From positions 2,170,001-2,234,000 of the forward strand of contig NC_091976.1 of NCBI RefSeq assembly GCF_036711975.1: a DNA stretch of 64,000 nucleotides. Reading direction: 5' to 3'. The notes under the pieces were generated by a model, which had not been told where the DNA came from, ran no database searches, and saw only the letters and a program-made list of their open reading frames with translations. Shown in pieces: positions 43,178-54,900 of this stretch. The stretch's first letter is position 1. Each line of letters starts with the position of its first letter. Origin of the DNA: Onthophagus taurus. Taxonomy: Eukaryota > Arthropoda > Insecta > Coleoptera > Scarabaeidae. The position numbers and the translations under genes are program-made.

Positions 43178-43768
43178 ATACAGAGTGTTTCTAAATTGAT
43201 GCGAAAGATTTCAAGGGATGATATTTCAGCAAAATTAAGGGGGTTTTTCATATAAGTTGTTGTTCAAAACCCCTTCCTCGCCGAGTTACAGCCCTCTAAA
43301 GTTAAGGGAAAAAAATTGTTTTTATTTAATAAATCCACTACGGAGGAATTTAGAAGAATGAAATTTGGCAGATAACTATTACTAATAAAATGATACTTTT
43401 TGACGATTTTTATAATCCTAAAATGTTATTACAAGGCGGTGAAAAATTCACTCCTACAATACATGCATCAGAACTTTTTAATGCGTCTATTTTTTTCTAT
43501 ATAAAAACTTGATTTAAATAGTGGAACTCAATACGCAACTTTTTTATCTCTTAAAATTTTTTCCTAAAACCGTTAGTTTGTCCATAAAAAAAATAAAATA
43601 ATACTCAGACCTTTTTGACATTAATTCACAGATTGATTCTTTATTTAAAAATATCAAGTAGGCTGGTGTCATAATGACAAATATTTTCATTGTTGTGATT
43701 TTGTCCGTGTTATTTTTCTATCTAGAAGGCGATGAATCTTTCGCATCAATTTAGAAACACTCTGTATA
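43178..43768. mobile_element. 591-bp MITE with mariner-like TA ends
   Basis: TATACAGAGTGTTTCTAAAT and TGATGCGAAAGATT at the left are repeated exactly inverted at the right (AATCTTTCGCATCA then ATTTAGAAACACTCTGTATA). No ORF. TA-flanked Tc1/mariner-type non-autonomous element. Confidence 0.75.
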
Positions 43769-44077
43769 TTTCAATTCACTCGTTGATGTGTTTGCATAAT
43801 ATTATAATCGTACTACAATCGTTCCTTGATTAATTATTTTATTTAATGATATATTTTCTAATTTAACTGCTAAGTTATTACATAATTTCCTCATTACATG
43901 TAAATAGGATGGTGCCAACGAATTTTTGGAGAGAGAGAGGAATAATTCTTTATTAGCTACCGACCGTAACCTCATTACATCCTGGCCTTTCCGCCTCTAC
44001 AAACGGGACGAACCCAAGGCACCGTTCCTCAAAGATAACCAGAGAATAAAATATATCCATCAAAACATAGAATTTAC

Positions 44078-45960
44078 TTACATAAACTTATTATTATTAT
44101 CAGCTTTACACGCCGCAATTATCAAACGTTTAAACGCGCGTAGCGAATCGCAAAAGACATCAACCCCCACGCCACGATGTAAATGGTCGCATGTGCGCGC
44201 CATTCTCAACATGGAAGATTTCTGACAGATATTCATACCTGGAGTAGGCATGTAAAATAAATAATCGAGCCGAAGACACCGGGGAGGAACACGAAAATTA
44301 ACGACCTCAAGAAAGCTAGGATAATCAATACTACCATTAATGATTTTATGGAATGTTAAAGCATCACCACATGAACGACGCTGACGGAGCGATAAGAAGT
44401 TGAAGGAGGCACAGGCAGATACGTAATCAATGTAAGCGATGTTGCTTTTAAAACATAAATACTTTAGGAATTTCTTTTGAATCCTTTCAATTCTGGATAT
44501 ATATGTTTGATATTGCGGAATCCAAACGGAGCTGCATAAGCTTAAAACGCTATGCACATAAGCAAAATACAATGTTCTTATGGCACAAATATTTGTAAAA
44601 TTTTGCGTGACTCTTATAACGAAGCAAAGAATGCGCCAAGTCTTAGCAACAGCTCCATCAACGTGGCCTTCAAATGTTAGTATGTATAACATTCGCGTAC
44701 ATAATACATATAAATTATAATACATAGTAATAATAGCTGTTCTATTTTGTATTGATAAATTTCTTCTTTAGTTCTTCGTGCCTTAGTCGTATTGGTTTAT
44801 TTATGTTACAGCATATAGGCCTTCATTACTGATATTGTGCACAAGATTTTTCGGATGTCGGATTTTAGTTATTATTCTTATGCACCTCCTTCTGCTTTAT
44901 CAATGAATCGTTAGTCTTTTATGTCGAATTAATTGTCAGTGAGATTTTGAGATACTGATGTGTATCACTTAGTTTTTTTTGTAGGTGAGTGTTCGGAAGT
45001 ATTTGGCTCTTCTGATTTGTCTCTTTTGGTTTTGTAATGCTTGGATAATTTTAGGCCATTATGTAAAATTATTCCCAAATATTTAACTGATGGAGATGGT
45101 TTTATGCATAAGTTGCCAGTATTCACTGTTGGAGATTTTTGACAAATGCAGTAGTTTGGAACTATGACTTAGCATTTTCCTGGATTGGGAGTATGTCTCC
45201 ATTTATGTAACCATTTTAATACATGGTTATATAGAGTTTGTAAGTTTATTGTGGCTTTGTCCAATATGTTGCTATGTGCGATGAGCGTCGTGTCGTCAGC
45301 ATATTGCAAAACGTACAGATCAAGGTTTAAATTGTTGTATAGTATAATTGTTGCGTAGTTGTATGAGGTGGGAGAAAGGGGGAATCCTGAGGAACGCCTA
45401 GTTTGGGTACCTCAAGGTTAAAAGAAACGGAACTCAATCGCTACATGAAACGTTCTGTTTTTAAAAATTCGTAGATGAAAGTAATTAAGTTTCTCTTGAT
45501 ATCCATTTTGAATAATAATCCCATATGCCAAACTGTATCGAATGCTTTGTTACTATTCAGGAATAAAGCAATTATTTTCTTAATTAATTTTTGTTACCGT
45601 TGGATGTTGTTAAGTAGCACAACTAATGGATGTATACTGGAGCTGTTTGGTTTGAAACCAAACTGGTAAAATGAAATAGAGTATTTGGGTATTTAAGAAT
45701 TCGTTGGTTTATTATACTTCTAAGGATTTTGGCTATGACCGGAAGAAGTACGATTGGTCTAGAATTGTTGGGTAGATGATATTCTGAGTCGGGTTTAGGG
45801 ATCGCAATTATGCTACTGGTATTCCATTTATTTGGGATTTGATCGTATTTGGGTCTCGATTTTAAACAATAATTGATAGATTTTCGTATGAATTTGTGTG
45901 TGACAGATTTTTATAGAGGTATAGCAATTTATTTAGTAAGACTTGAAAATTTAAATTAGA
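44078..45960 (-). pseudogene. Jockey-type LINE, decayed
   Basis: Minus strand. QFGFKPNSSSI near 45655, ALFLNSNKAFDTVWHM (motif A) near 45550, GVPQ near 45395, QYADDTTLIAHS (catalytic YADD) near 45290, then an intact 215-codon C-terminal frame (44725-44078) with SRIERIQKKFLKYLCFK and SLRQRRSCGDALTF, ending in a run of Asp-Asn-Asn codons (GATAATAATAAT). Several frame breaks lie upstream. Confidence 0.72.
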
Positions 45961-47430
45961 AAGGCAATAGACAACTCCCAATATAAACACTAAACTTAAT
46001 CTTTTAAGTAACTCGCTCTAATCTAACAATTCCTTCGAGACATACACCGCCACATCTTCGCCTCTACGTTTCCTGTCCTTCTTAATAAGAAAATAATTCC
46101 GTGAAGTAATCCTTCACTTAACCCCTAAACACATAATTTTATATCACGTCAGAGAAGAACACCACAGACGACAACAATGATCGTATGTTTAAATAGTAAA
46201 AAGAAAATTTGGTAAATTTTACCATTTAAATGAGTCTCAAAAATTTTTAAGTGAACAAATAACAAAATCCATTTACCATTTACCTTAAATCCATATTTCC
46301 AAGAATTCTATAGGTTAATCCGATTCATCCGAGAATTTATGAACTTTTTTAATTCAATGATGTGCTAAAATCCAACTTTGATGGTCCATCGTCAGTATTT
46401 CATAGTAGATAAAACTCAAGTTATAATAGTTAAAACGATTAAAACCATAAAACACCCCCTTAAAACAAGAATAGATAACAAATTTCATTCTGAAATTAAA
46501 ACTAACCTTAAACTTAGAATTTGAATACTTCCTTCTTGCTTCCATTTTAATTTATTTTCATTGCCATTTTGAAATCGCATTTCAAACAACATCAACGAAC
46601 TCGTAATGCTTGTTTGCATATAACAAACACGTTCTTTTCTTGGGATCACCGCAAGATCACTTCGGTCTTCTAACATCCCGGAAGTCGAGCCTTCAGCAAT
46701 CAATACATGCTCGATTCGCATGCGCCACCCTAGCTACGAAATTAGAGGCTTCCGCAAATTCCAATAGTATAATTAGATTTTCCTTTTCGGAAAATATTGC
46801 TATTTGAATATTAATTTTTGTGGAAAATAAAAATTACACACTTTTTTATAAGGTGTTATTTAATTGCAATTCCGAAGATTCTATTTGGGAATGTTGGAAC
46901 GAAACTAATTTTCAGAGGGTAATGCATTAAACCGCGACGACAACAACAACACTTTCTATTAACCCATTTTGATTCAGCAAGTGCAATATCGAGTCAATTT
47001 GCAGGCGATCGTATACGGTTCAATTTTCCCTTTTATGATCTCAGGCGTTCAATTTAGGTTCTATAACCACTAAAACAATGGGTAACATAAATTTCCACTT
47101 ACAATTATCAACAAAACGATTTGTCTAGAAAACGATTGTTTTCAATGAAGGTTTGCTCTAAGAATGTGATTTGTTTTCAATTCAAGTTCTAATCCATTTT
47201 TATTGTCAAAGATAACAAAAGCGTTTTTAATGCTACCTTATTGTTTGTTGTGTTATCATTTAAGCTTATTAAATAAAACAAATTAATAATAAGCTCAGAT
47301 ACAGATATCATTTACATTCCTATGACACCTTTCATAATTATGTGGGTAATTCACACTGTGAGTAAAATAATAATGAAATGAAGCAAAATAATTTTTTTTG
47401 CCTGCTTATATAAATATACAATTTATAATA
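45961..47430. other. Intergenic, nothing recognised
   Basis: AT-rich, with ORFs of at most 78 codons and no recognisable motif. Confidence 0.5.
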
Positions 47431-48112
47431 ATTTGAAAGTTATTTCATAGTTTTTAGATGATAATTACATATAGGAGAGGGCTTAGAACAGAGCCGCGGC
47501 ACTCCATATTTAACAAGTTTTTTGGCGCTTGCATACCCACCACACACCCTGTATTGATATCGGTCTTTGAAGTAATTCGTAAAGATAACCGGTGCCGGTC
47601 CAATCGCCTCTATGCTCTTCAAACGATTCAACAGCAGCTCATGATCAAGCACATCAAATGCCTTACATAGGTCCAAAAATACAGCCAAAACTTTTCGTCC
47701 AAGATCCACATTATCATAAACAAACTGCATTCATTACTGTTCCTATTCATCTGTTACTATTCATTACTGAAGTTATTGCACTTTGTGTACTTTTTTTTAG
47801 GAAACATTGCTGACTCTCCGCTATAAGACCAATATCATTTAAAAATTGCAGTAATCTATTTTTCAGTACTAGCTCGTATATTTTGGCAAAAGCAGTTATG
47901 ACTGATATGGGCCGATAATTGGTTGCTTCTACTTTCAGACCCTTCTTGAATATCGGTGTTATCTTTACAATCTTTAGTTCTTCCGGGAAATTCCCCTCCT
48001 GGTTCTATTAATAAGACTAGATAGAATCGGTGAGTGTACCTCTTTCAAACATTTAACAACTTTAGGCTTGATACCATCATGACTTGGAGCTGAATTAGTT
48101 TTAAGTGTTGTC

Positions 48113-48114
48113 AT

Positions 48115-48148
<34 letters not shown>

Positions 48149-49859
48149 CCTTTATTAATAAGTCGCAAAAAAAAAGGAAAGAAAATAATAATACACTCTT
48201 AGAAAATAGACGTATTTTCTGGACGAAGTTCAGTTTGGTTATTAACCAACTGCTCTTCCACTTAATCCAGAATATATAGAAAATATATATATAAAGCAAA
48301 AATGAGAATGTTTTTAGCAATACTAATAAACAAATGAAAAAAACAAAATAACAAAATACGACGACATGCCAGTATAAAGCGATACATCAGTAACTCAGAA
48401 TATAATAAAAAAAAAAATCATGATGACTCAAGCAGGAGGGAGGATTTTAATTTACTTTTGAACGAAATACAGTTCAATCCTATAAGGTTCATCGGTAGAT
48501 CATTGTACGTTTTAGCTATCTGGTAGGAAAAGGATCGGTGCGAGGCGCGGCGTGGTACCGTCAATACATCTTGCCTCCTTATATTAATGTTATGGACATC
48601 GCTTCTGAAAGATAGGCGTTGCAGCAAGTAAGGAGGCCGCTGACTTTTAATAGTTTTATAATAAGTGCAAGTTGCATGCAGTTTACGTCTGTTCTTCATG
48701 TTCAACCACCCAGTCTCTGCCAACTTATGACTAATATGGTCATATTTACGAATTCCGTAAATAAACCTCAGACAACCGTTCTGGAGGTTCTGGATACGAC
48801 GCCTACTCGCCTCCGTTAAATTTGGACCATAAACAACGTCGCAGTGATTTAATTTGCTTAGAACCAAGCTATCACACAGCATAATTTTTAATTTTTTACT
48901 TAAGACATCCCTATGAGCATACAAGAGACGCAGGGCGCCATACCCACCCCTCAAGCATCTGGCCACATGCTCCTCAAACCTCAACTGATGATCCAATGTG
49001 ACTCCTAAAATTTTTATATTTTCAGAAACAGTAAGTGGTTCGCTATCCACCACCAATTGTCCGGATATCAAAGGCTTAATCGCTCTCCTTGTGACACTAC
49101 CGCAAAACAGAAGAACAGAAGACTTAAATGGATTTAGCACAAGTTCATGGCGTTTCGCAACATCAGAAAATAATGCTATATCTGAGTTAAATTTTATGCA
49201 GGCATCAACCCAATTATTTGGATTAAAATTCAGCAGAAGCTGTGTATCGTCTGCATACAAGTGAATCTGCGAATGCTCAAGAACCTGGTCAAAATCAGAT
49301 GTATAAATAGAGAACAATAGTGGCTCCAAAATGGACCCCTGAGGGACTCCACGAGTAACAGACAGAGCGCTCGACACTTGACTATTAATCTTCACAACCT
49401 GAGACCTTTCCGACAAAAATGACTTTATCAAAATTGCAGCTTGATTTCCAAGACCAAAATAATTAAGTTTAGATGCAAGTATATTATGATTTATTGTATC
49501 AAATGATTTGGTGAAGTCCAACATAACAAAAGTGCGGCTTGCCCGGCATCTCTAGAAGCAAATACATCATCAGTAAGGTTCAATAAAGCAGTTGCGCAGC
49601 TGAAACCCGAACGAAACCCAGATTGTTGATCTGGCAGTATACTATACCTTTCGCAGTGTGCTCTAAGTTGCTTTTCCAAGACTCTCTCTAAAATTTTTGA
49701 CATTACTGGTAGGATACTGATCGGTCTAAAATCCCTTAGGGCAGAAGGGGAAGATACTTTAGGTAACGCAATTACTTCAGCTATCTTCCAGGCATCCGGA
49801 AAAACTGATTGATGAATAGAGCCTTTGGATCTTTGGAGAAAGATCCAAAGGTATGCCAT
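48113..49859 (-). mobile_element. CR1-group LINE, 5'-truncated, nested in another LINE
   Basis: Minus strand. Starts within the reverse transcriptase (SVFPDAWKIAEVIALPK) and contains FRPISILPVMSKI, SGFRSGFSCATALL, LDFTKSFDTINHN (motif A), VTRGVPQGSI, HLYADDTQLLLNF and the LVLSKLNHCDVVYG end. One frameshift near 49510 separates 49859-49491 from 49524-48418; otherwise the frames are open. The 3' end has TATTAATAAAGGCATTATT and an (ATT)n tail (48113-48147), identical to the tail of the LINE at 2570-5942. Recent and only lightly damaged. Confidence 0.82.
49822..49851. other. 13-bp-stem perfect hairpin at a LINE/LINE junction
   Basis: CCTTTGGATCTTT, loop GGAG, AAAGATCCAAAGG. It sits at the truncated 5' end of the nested LINE and may have been made during the terminal step of its insertion. 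Confidence 0.75.
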
Positions 49860-51069
49860 AGTATGCCTTCTTTTCAGCCCGCACCGTTGATGTTACCAGA
49901 TTGCGATGCAACTTGTATGAAATCATCATTACTTGGTCTGACGTAGAATATTACAGATTTGTTTCGGGTCCTCCGTTTCTGAATTATCTTTATCCAAAAT
50001 TTTATGGATTCGTTCTTGTTTATTATTTATCATTATTGAATCATTTATGACCTTCCATTGCTTTCGAGCGGAATCTTCAGCATTATTAAATTTGTATTCC
50101 ATGAATCGTTTTTTATTCATTATGACCAACTTCTTAACATCATATCTAAGTGTTTTAAAAGCTCACCTGTGAACCACCCTCTTCAAGGTTAGTTGTTAAA
50201 TTCCTATCTTTTGTTACTGTTACCTTCTTTAAACCATGCTTGTTTTTTGTTCCAAACGAGATATGTTGAAATCTCCTATACAAATAGATTTACACGTCGT
50301 AATCCCATTTCGAGCGCATCCATGAAAGGTCAGAAGGATGAGCCCGGCTTTTTGTAGACTCCGTAATGATTATATTGTGAAATGTAAGTCTAATTGATAA
50401 TAAGTTGTTACGATCCGTGTTTACAGAAGAGACCAGTTCATGGGGACAGTTGCTTCTTGTCAATATTGACAAGACATTCTGTCCTCTCTACACACATGAG
50501 ACCTCATATAACTTGAAAACTTTAAAGTCATAGCCTCGTCATCATACAGCCAAGTTTCAACAAGAATTAGTACATTAGGTTTATGTTGCATCAAAATGAC
50601 ATCAACTTAATTGATATTCTGTCTTAGGCTTCTTATATTACAGTATATTACTTTTAGTTTACATTCAGAATTACAGTTCAGTTTTTTGGCTTTGGGAGAT
50701 CTTCAATAGTGTTGATGATAATCAATTTAGCAGAATATCATCCTGCCTTGTGTTATGCCTTGCATTACTTTCCCATTTTAATCCAAGCGTATTTGTATTG
50801 ATTAGTTTTTTAAAATCTCTCGCAGCTTTAAATGTGATGTTGACAGAAATTTTCTTTTGAATGCTCTGTGAATCTTTTGCTCTAAATGCAATGTCATCTC
50901 TTTCACGAGGAAGAGGAATACTATGTGTTACAATTATATGGTTGTTGGTGAGGTTCTTACCCGTGTATCATCCATTAAGTATCTGTAACTATTGTTTAAC
51001 ACACATATCGGTATTCAAAGCTTCTTTTATAAAAGTTATTCCGATCAAAATACTGTATTGGTTTCGTTT

Positions 51070-51370
51070 ACAGCACCAAACGTACATATCCAGGATTGAA
51101 AGAATTCAAAACAAGTTTGTTAAATACTTATGTTTTAAATGCTTAATACAATACACTCTGACTATGACACTTCTTTGCAAACAGTTCAGGATTGTGTCTG
51201 TGATGATGTACTCTTCTTCTTTAAGAGTCCACATAATATATGTGATTCTCCTTTACTTTTCAGTGATATTAATCTACATGTACACGAAAAATCGTTGTTC
51301 AAAATCCTTACTCAATAGAAGATCTACATCGCATAACGTATATTCTAAGAACTACTTATGTCTTTTCTAG
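51070..51370 (+). pseudogene. Jockey-type LINE C-terminal fragment
   Basis: Reads QTYISRIERIQNKFVKYLCF, almost the same as the block at 44510-44440, and then decays. Plus strand. Confidence 0.62.
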
Positions 51371-51679
51371 TCTTGATTACATAAAATCTGCTTAGGTATA
51401 TGGCATATGTTAATAGTATTCTTTCTTTTTGCTCCGTGGTTTGAAAACCAATGTATGACATATATATTGACCGTTTCTCTGAGATTGGCTGCAATATTCA
51501 CTCGATATAAGTCGGGATTAAAAATATTTAGGTGTTGGTTTAAGTGATAAATAACAAGTCTTTCTTTGTATACATCACGATTATCAAAGTTTAAATTACT
51601 CTTAAAATAATTTTACATATAAAAACAGAAAATAAATCAATGTTAATAGAATGAATCAACCACGATTAATAAGAAAACG

Positions 51680-51762
51680 AGCGCATGCCCCCGTACTCCA
51701 TGCGTCTCTGCGCATTAAAAATAATTTAAATATCGATGTCGGACTAACGATATTCTTTCAGT
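51680..51762 (+). promoter_or_regulatory. Conserved upstream block and candidate initiator of OR-A
   Basis: Contains GAGCGCATGC, ATGCG and TCTGCGCATTA, then TAATTTAAATATC and TTTCAGTGATTGATTCG. The same order occurs before OR-B (62150-62235). TCAGT at 51758-51762 fits the arthropod initiator. It lies about 180 bp before the ATG. Confidence 0.45.
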
Positions 51763-51941
51763 GATTGATTCGTAGCGAGTAGTCAATTTGTTACATATTT
51801 CGCATTTCTTATCTATTAAATTTTTCATCGAATTTAACGCGTATGGTAAAATAAAACAATAATCATAAGTGAACACGATAATTTCCTCATTAAGATTATT
51901 TAAGTTTTAATATTGATTATTTTAATTGAGTAGTGTTTAAA

Positions 51942-54900
51942 ATGTTGAAAACACTCGGTTATTACCTTTTAGAAAAAAGTATGCGCAAATATATGATATG
52001 GCCCACCTCACACGGAATGAGAGGATACGGAGTAATAATTTTAATAGTTATAAATCTGGTTTGGGGTTTTTATCCCTTGATAACGGAACTTATGCGTGAG
52101 TATTAATGTTTATATCCCCTGTTTTAATGTCGTCACTTTAATCATTTCAGATTATAAGACGAATTTCGCAAAGCTACTGTTTCATTTGGAACTTATTGCG
52201 ATAGGCGCTATAATTCTGTTTGGTAATATTCAGTTACTACGAAATCGACGTAGTTTGCTCGAAATAATTGATTCATTAAGTGATTTTAATCATTTCGGTA
52301 TCCCAGAAAGAATAAAATTTATTGAAAAAAATATAAAAATTATACTAAATATTATTCATTACGGAGGATTTTTTATAGGATATGCTATGGCATATTATGT
52401 TATGTTCGAAAATAATTGTGCCGGTATTATAAATACTAAAGATTGTTTTATTATCGAATATTTCGTTCCACATCATTTAAAACAGTACGAAATAACATTA
52501 ATAATGTTATTTCAAATATATTTTTTGGGTATTTCAATGAATGTTATATTTTCTGGGTTGTTATTATATAGTTACTCGATGGAATTGTTAATCGCTCGAA
52601 TAGAACACCTTAATAATGTAATCGATAATATACATTTGAACAGAAATAAGAAAAGAAATTTTAAAATTCTGCGACCGATTTTCTTATATCATCAAGATAT
52701 TTTCAGGTAATTTTGCACACACTAGTTACATTGCCAATATATATGATGTGTTGCGGTTTTAGAATGTTTGACTGTGTTAAGGGATTCTTTGTCAGTTATA
52801 TCGTGCCTACAAAAGTTTGTGTTATAGTTTGTTTAACTATGTCTACTACTGAATTTATTCTGGTTTGACACTTCACATGATAATTTCAATTAATTAACCA
52901 AGTAATATTTTTAGGAAAAGAATTTAATAAGTTGCTGGATGATTATTATGTACTTCTTAACGTTATTTTTCTTCCATACTATTGGACAAAGATTTATCAC
53001 AGCGGTAAGAATAAATTTTTTATATTATTAAATTATCGATTAATATACAAATGTTTGTTAAGTATGGAACCGGCTTAAGTCATATTTCCAAAAGTACTTA
53101 TCGAATCAATACGAAATTTGAAATGTGAATTTGTCTAAATAAAACCTTTTGTTAAAAAAATGAGCACCACTAGTCAAACTTTCGAATGATGTCAATTTTG
53201 ACTAATGGTGCTATTTAAATACAATCAAGTAGGCGTTGCATCTTGAAAAATTGGATTTTGTTTAGTCAAATTCACATTTCAAATTTCATGTTGATCCGAC
53301 AAGTACTTTTGGAGATATTAAGCGGTTCAATGCTTAACGAACACTTTGTATAAATAATAATTATACATATACATAGGGTCTTTCAACTAAAAGATTAATT
53401 TTAAATTAAAAGAAATGTACAGTATTTGTAATACCTGCCAAATCGTTGCTGGAACGTTGGCGTAAACCTTATTTTTTAACATACTCCTAAGAAAAAAACT
53501 TCAATAATGTTAAATCACACTATCTCGTTGGCTAATTCATATCTCCATTTCGGGAAATTACACGTCCAAGAATTTTTTTCACGCAATAGAGTTATTATTA
53601 TCGTTCGGGAATGCAATTCATTCTTTGCAACTATCATCATTTTCAAAGAAGTAAGGTCCAATCACTCCGCCAACCTAAAAACCGCTCCAAACTGTCACTC
53701 GTTGTTGATGAAGTGTTTGTTCGACCATTTCTTTTGGGTTTTCAGAACCCACAATCTGATAATTTGGCTTGTTGACATAACCAGACTAATGAAAATAATC
53801 CTCATTACTCAGAATAAATTTGTTGAAAAAATGGTGATCTTGTGCGTGCATTGTGAGCACCCAATCAGCGAATGTATGACGTTGTCCGTGATCTTATGGC
53901 TTTAATTATTGCGTCAGCTGGATTTTGTAAGCTTTTAACGCAAAATCTTTATGCGAAATACGGTGCAAGCTGGTTTTTGATAAGCCTAATTCCTGTAAAC
54001 GTATATATTAGGGTGTCCCTTATATGGCAAAAAAAATTTTTTTTGAGAATTTCTAAACGCATACCCTCTACTTTTTTTATAAATGCTAAAATGTACTTAA
54101 ATATGAAATTTCATATTTGTAGCATGATTGCAACCCGTGCCGACCGAGCTCTAAAGTTTAATAAAAAATGGTGTTTTGGCCTGACATTTTGGTTTGATCC
54201 AAAACTAATTAAAATGCAACAAATAAAGTAAGTATGAGTAAAAATAAAATAAGATCAACATAAACTTTTATTTAAATACAATTTATAATAATAATTAATT
54301 AGGGTAACTTCTCTTTAGTGTAGCTTTTTAACAGTCTGGATACAGATTTCTATGTTCCTGAACACAACGCAACAAAAACTGTTTTTGCTCTTCTTCAGCC
54401 GTGATAAGTCCATTAAAATCTTGCATTAATTTAACAGCTCTTTCAGCAGTGTCATTTACGACCTTCAAACGACTTATTTGTCTTCTAGCTTCCAAAAAAG
54501 TAGGATTGTCACCCCAAGAAGATATATCTTCCCGAAGAAAACTGTCGTCGATCTGCAGTCGAGATAGAAATTGTTTGCTTCTTTGAGTCACAAAATCATC
54601 CAGCGTCATATCTGAAAGAAAGAAAAAACAGTTTAAATAAGCAAAAACTAAGCCACGAAACTTTGAAAAAAGAAACAAGAAAATATTAAGCTTACTAAAC
54701 AAATTTTGCGTAATTTCTTTCTTCGATGGGACATAGCCTTTAGCGGAATGTGAACTTTCGTCTCTGTTTAAATTATTTATCATTTTTGTCTTGGTTTTGG
54801 AATCAACTTCTTCATCAAACAGTGATAACATGACTGTTTCTTCATCCAAATACCATAAATGATGAACAAACTTGCTTATGGATGCCTTGGAACTTGTCGC

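Larger units (their letters stand above)
47440..50690 (-). pseudogene. Jockey-like LINE split by a second LINE
   Basis: Minus strand. The endonuclease begins near 50690 (NIRSLRQN, ILVETWLYDDEAM, then GDFNI near 50260). The linker with KQWKVINDSIMI is at 50129-49929. It is interrupted at 49860-48113 by another LINE. It resumes with TLKTNSAPSHDGIKPKV (48120-48040), SNYRPISVI (47920), and FLDLCKAFDVLDHELL (motif A, 47690-47610). The YADD region is not preserved. Many frame breaks. Confidence 0.65.
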
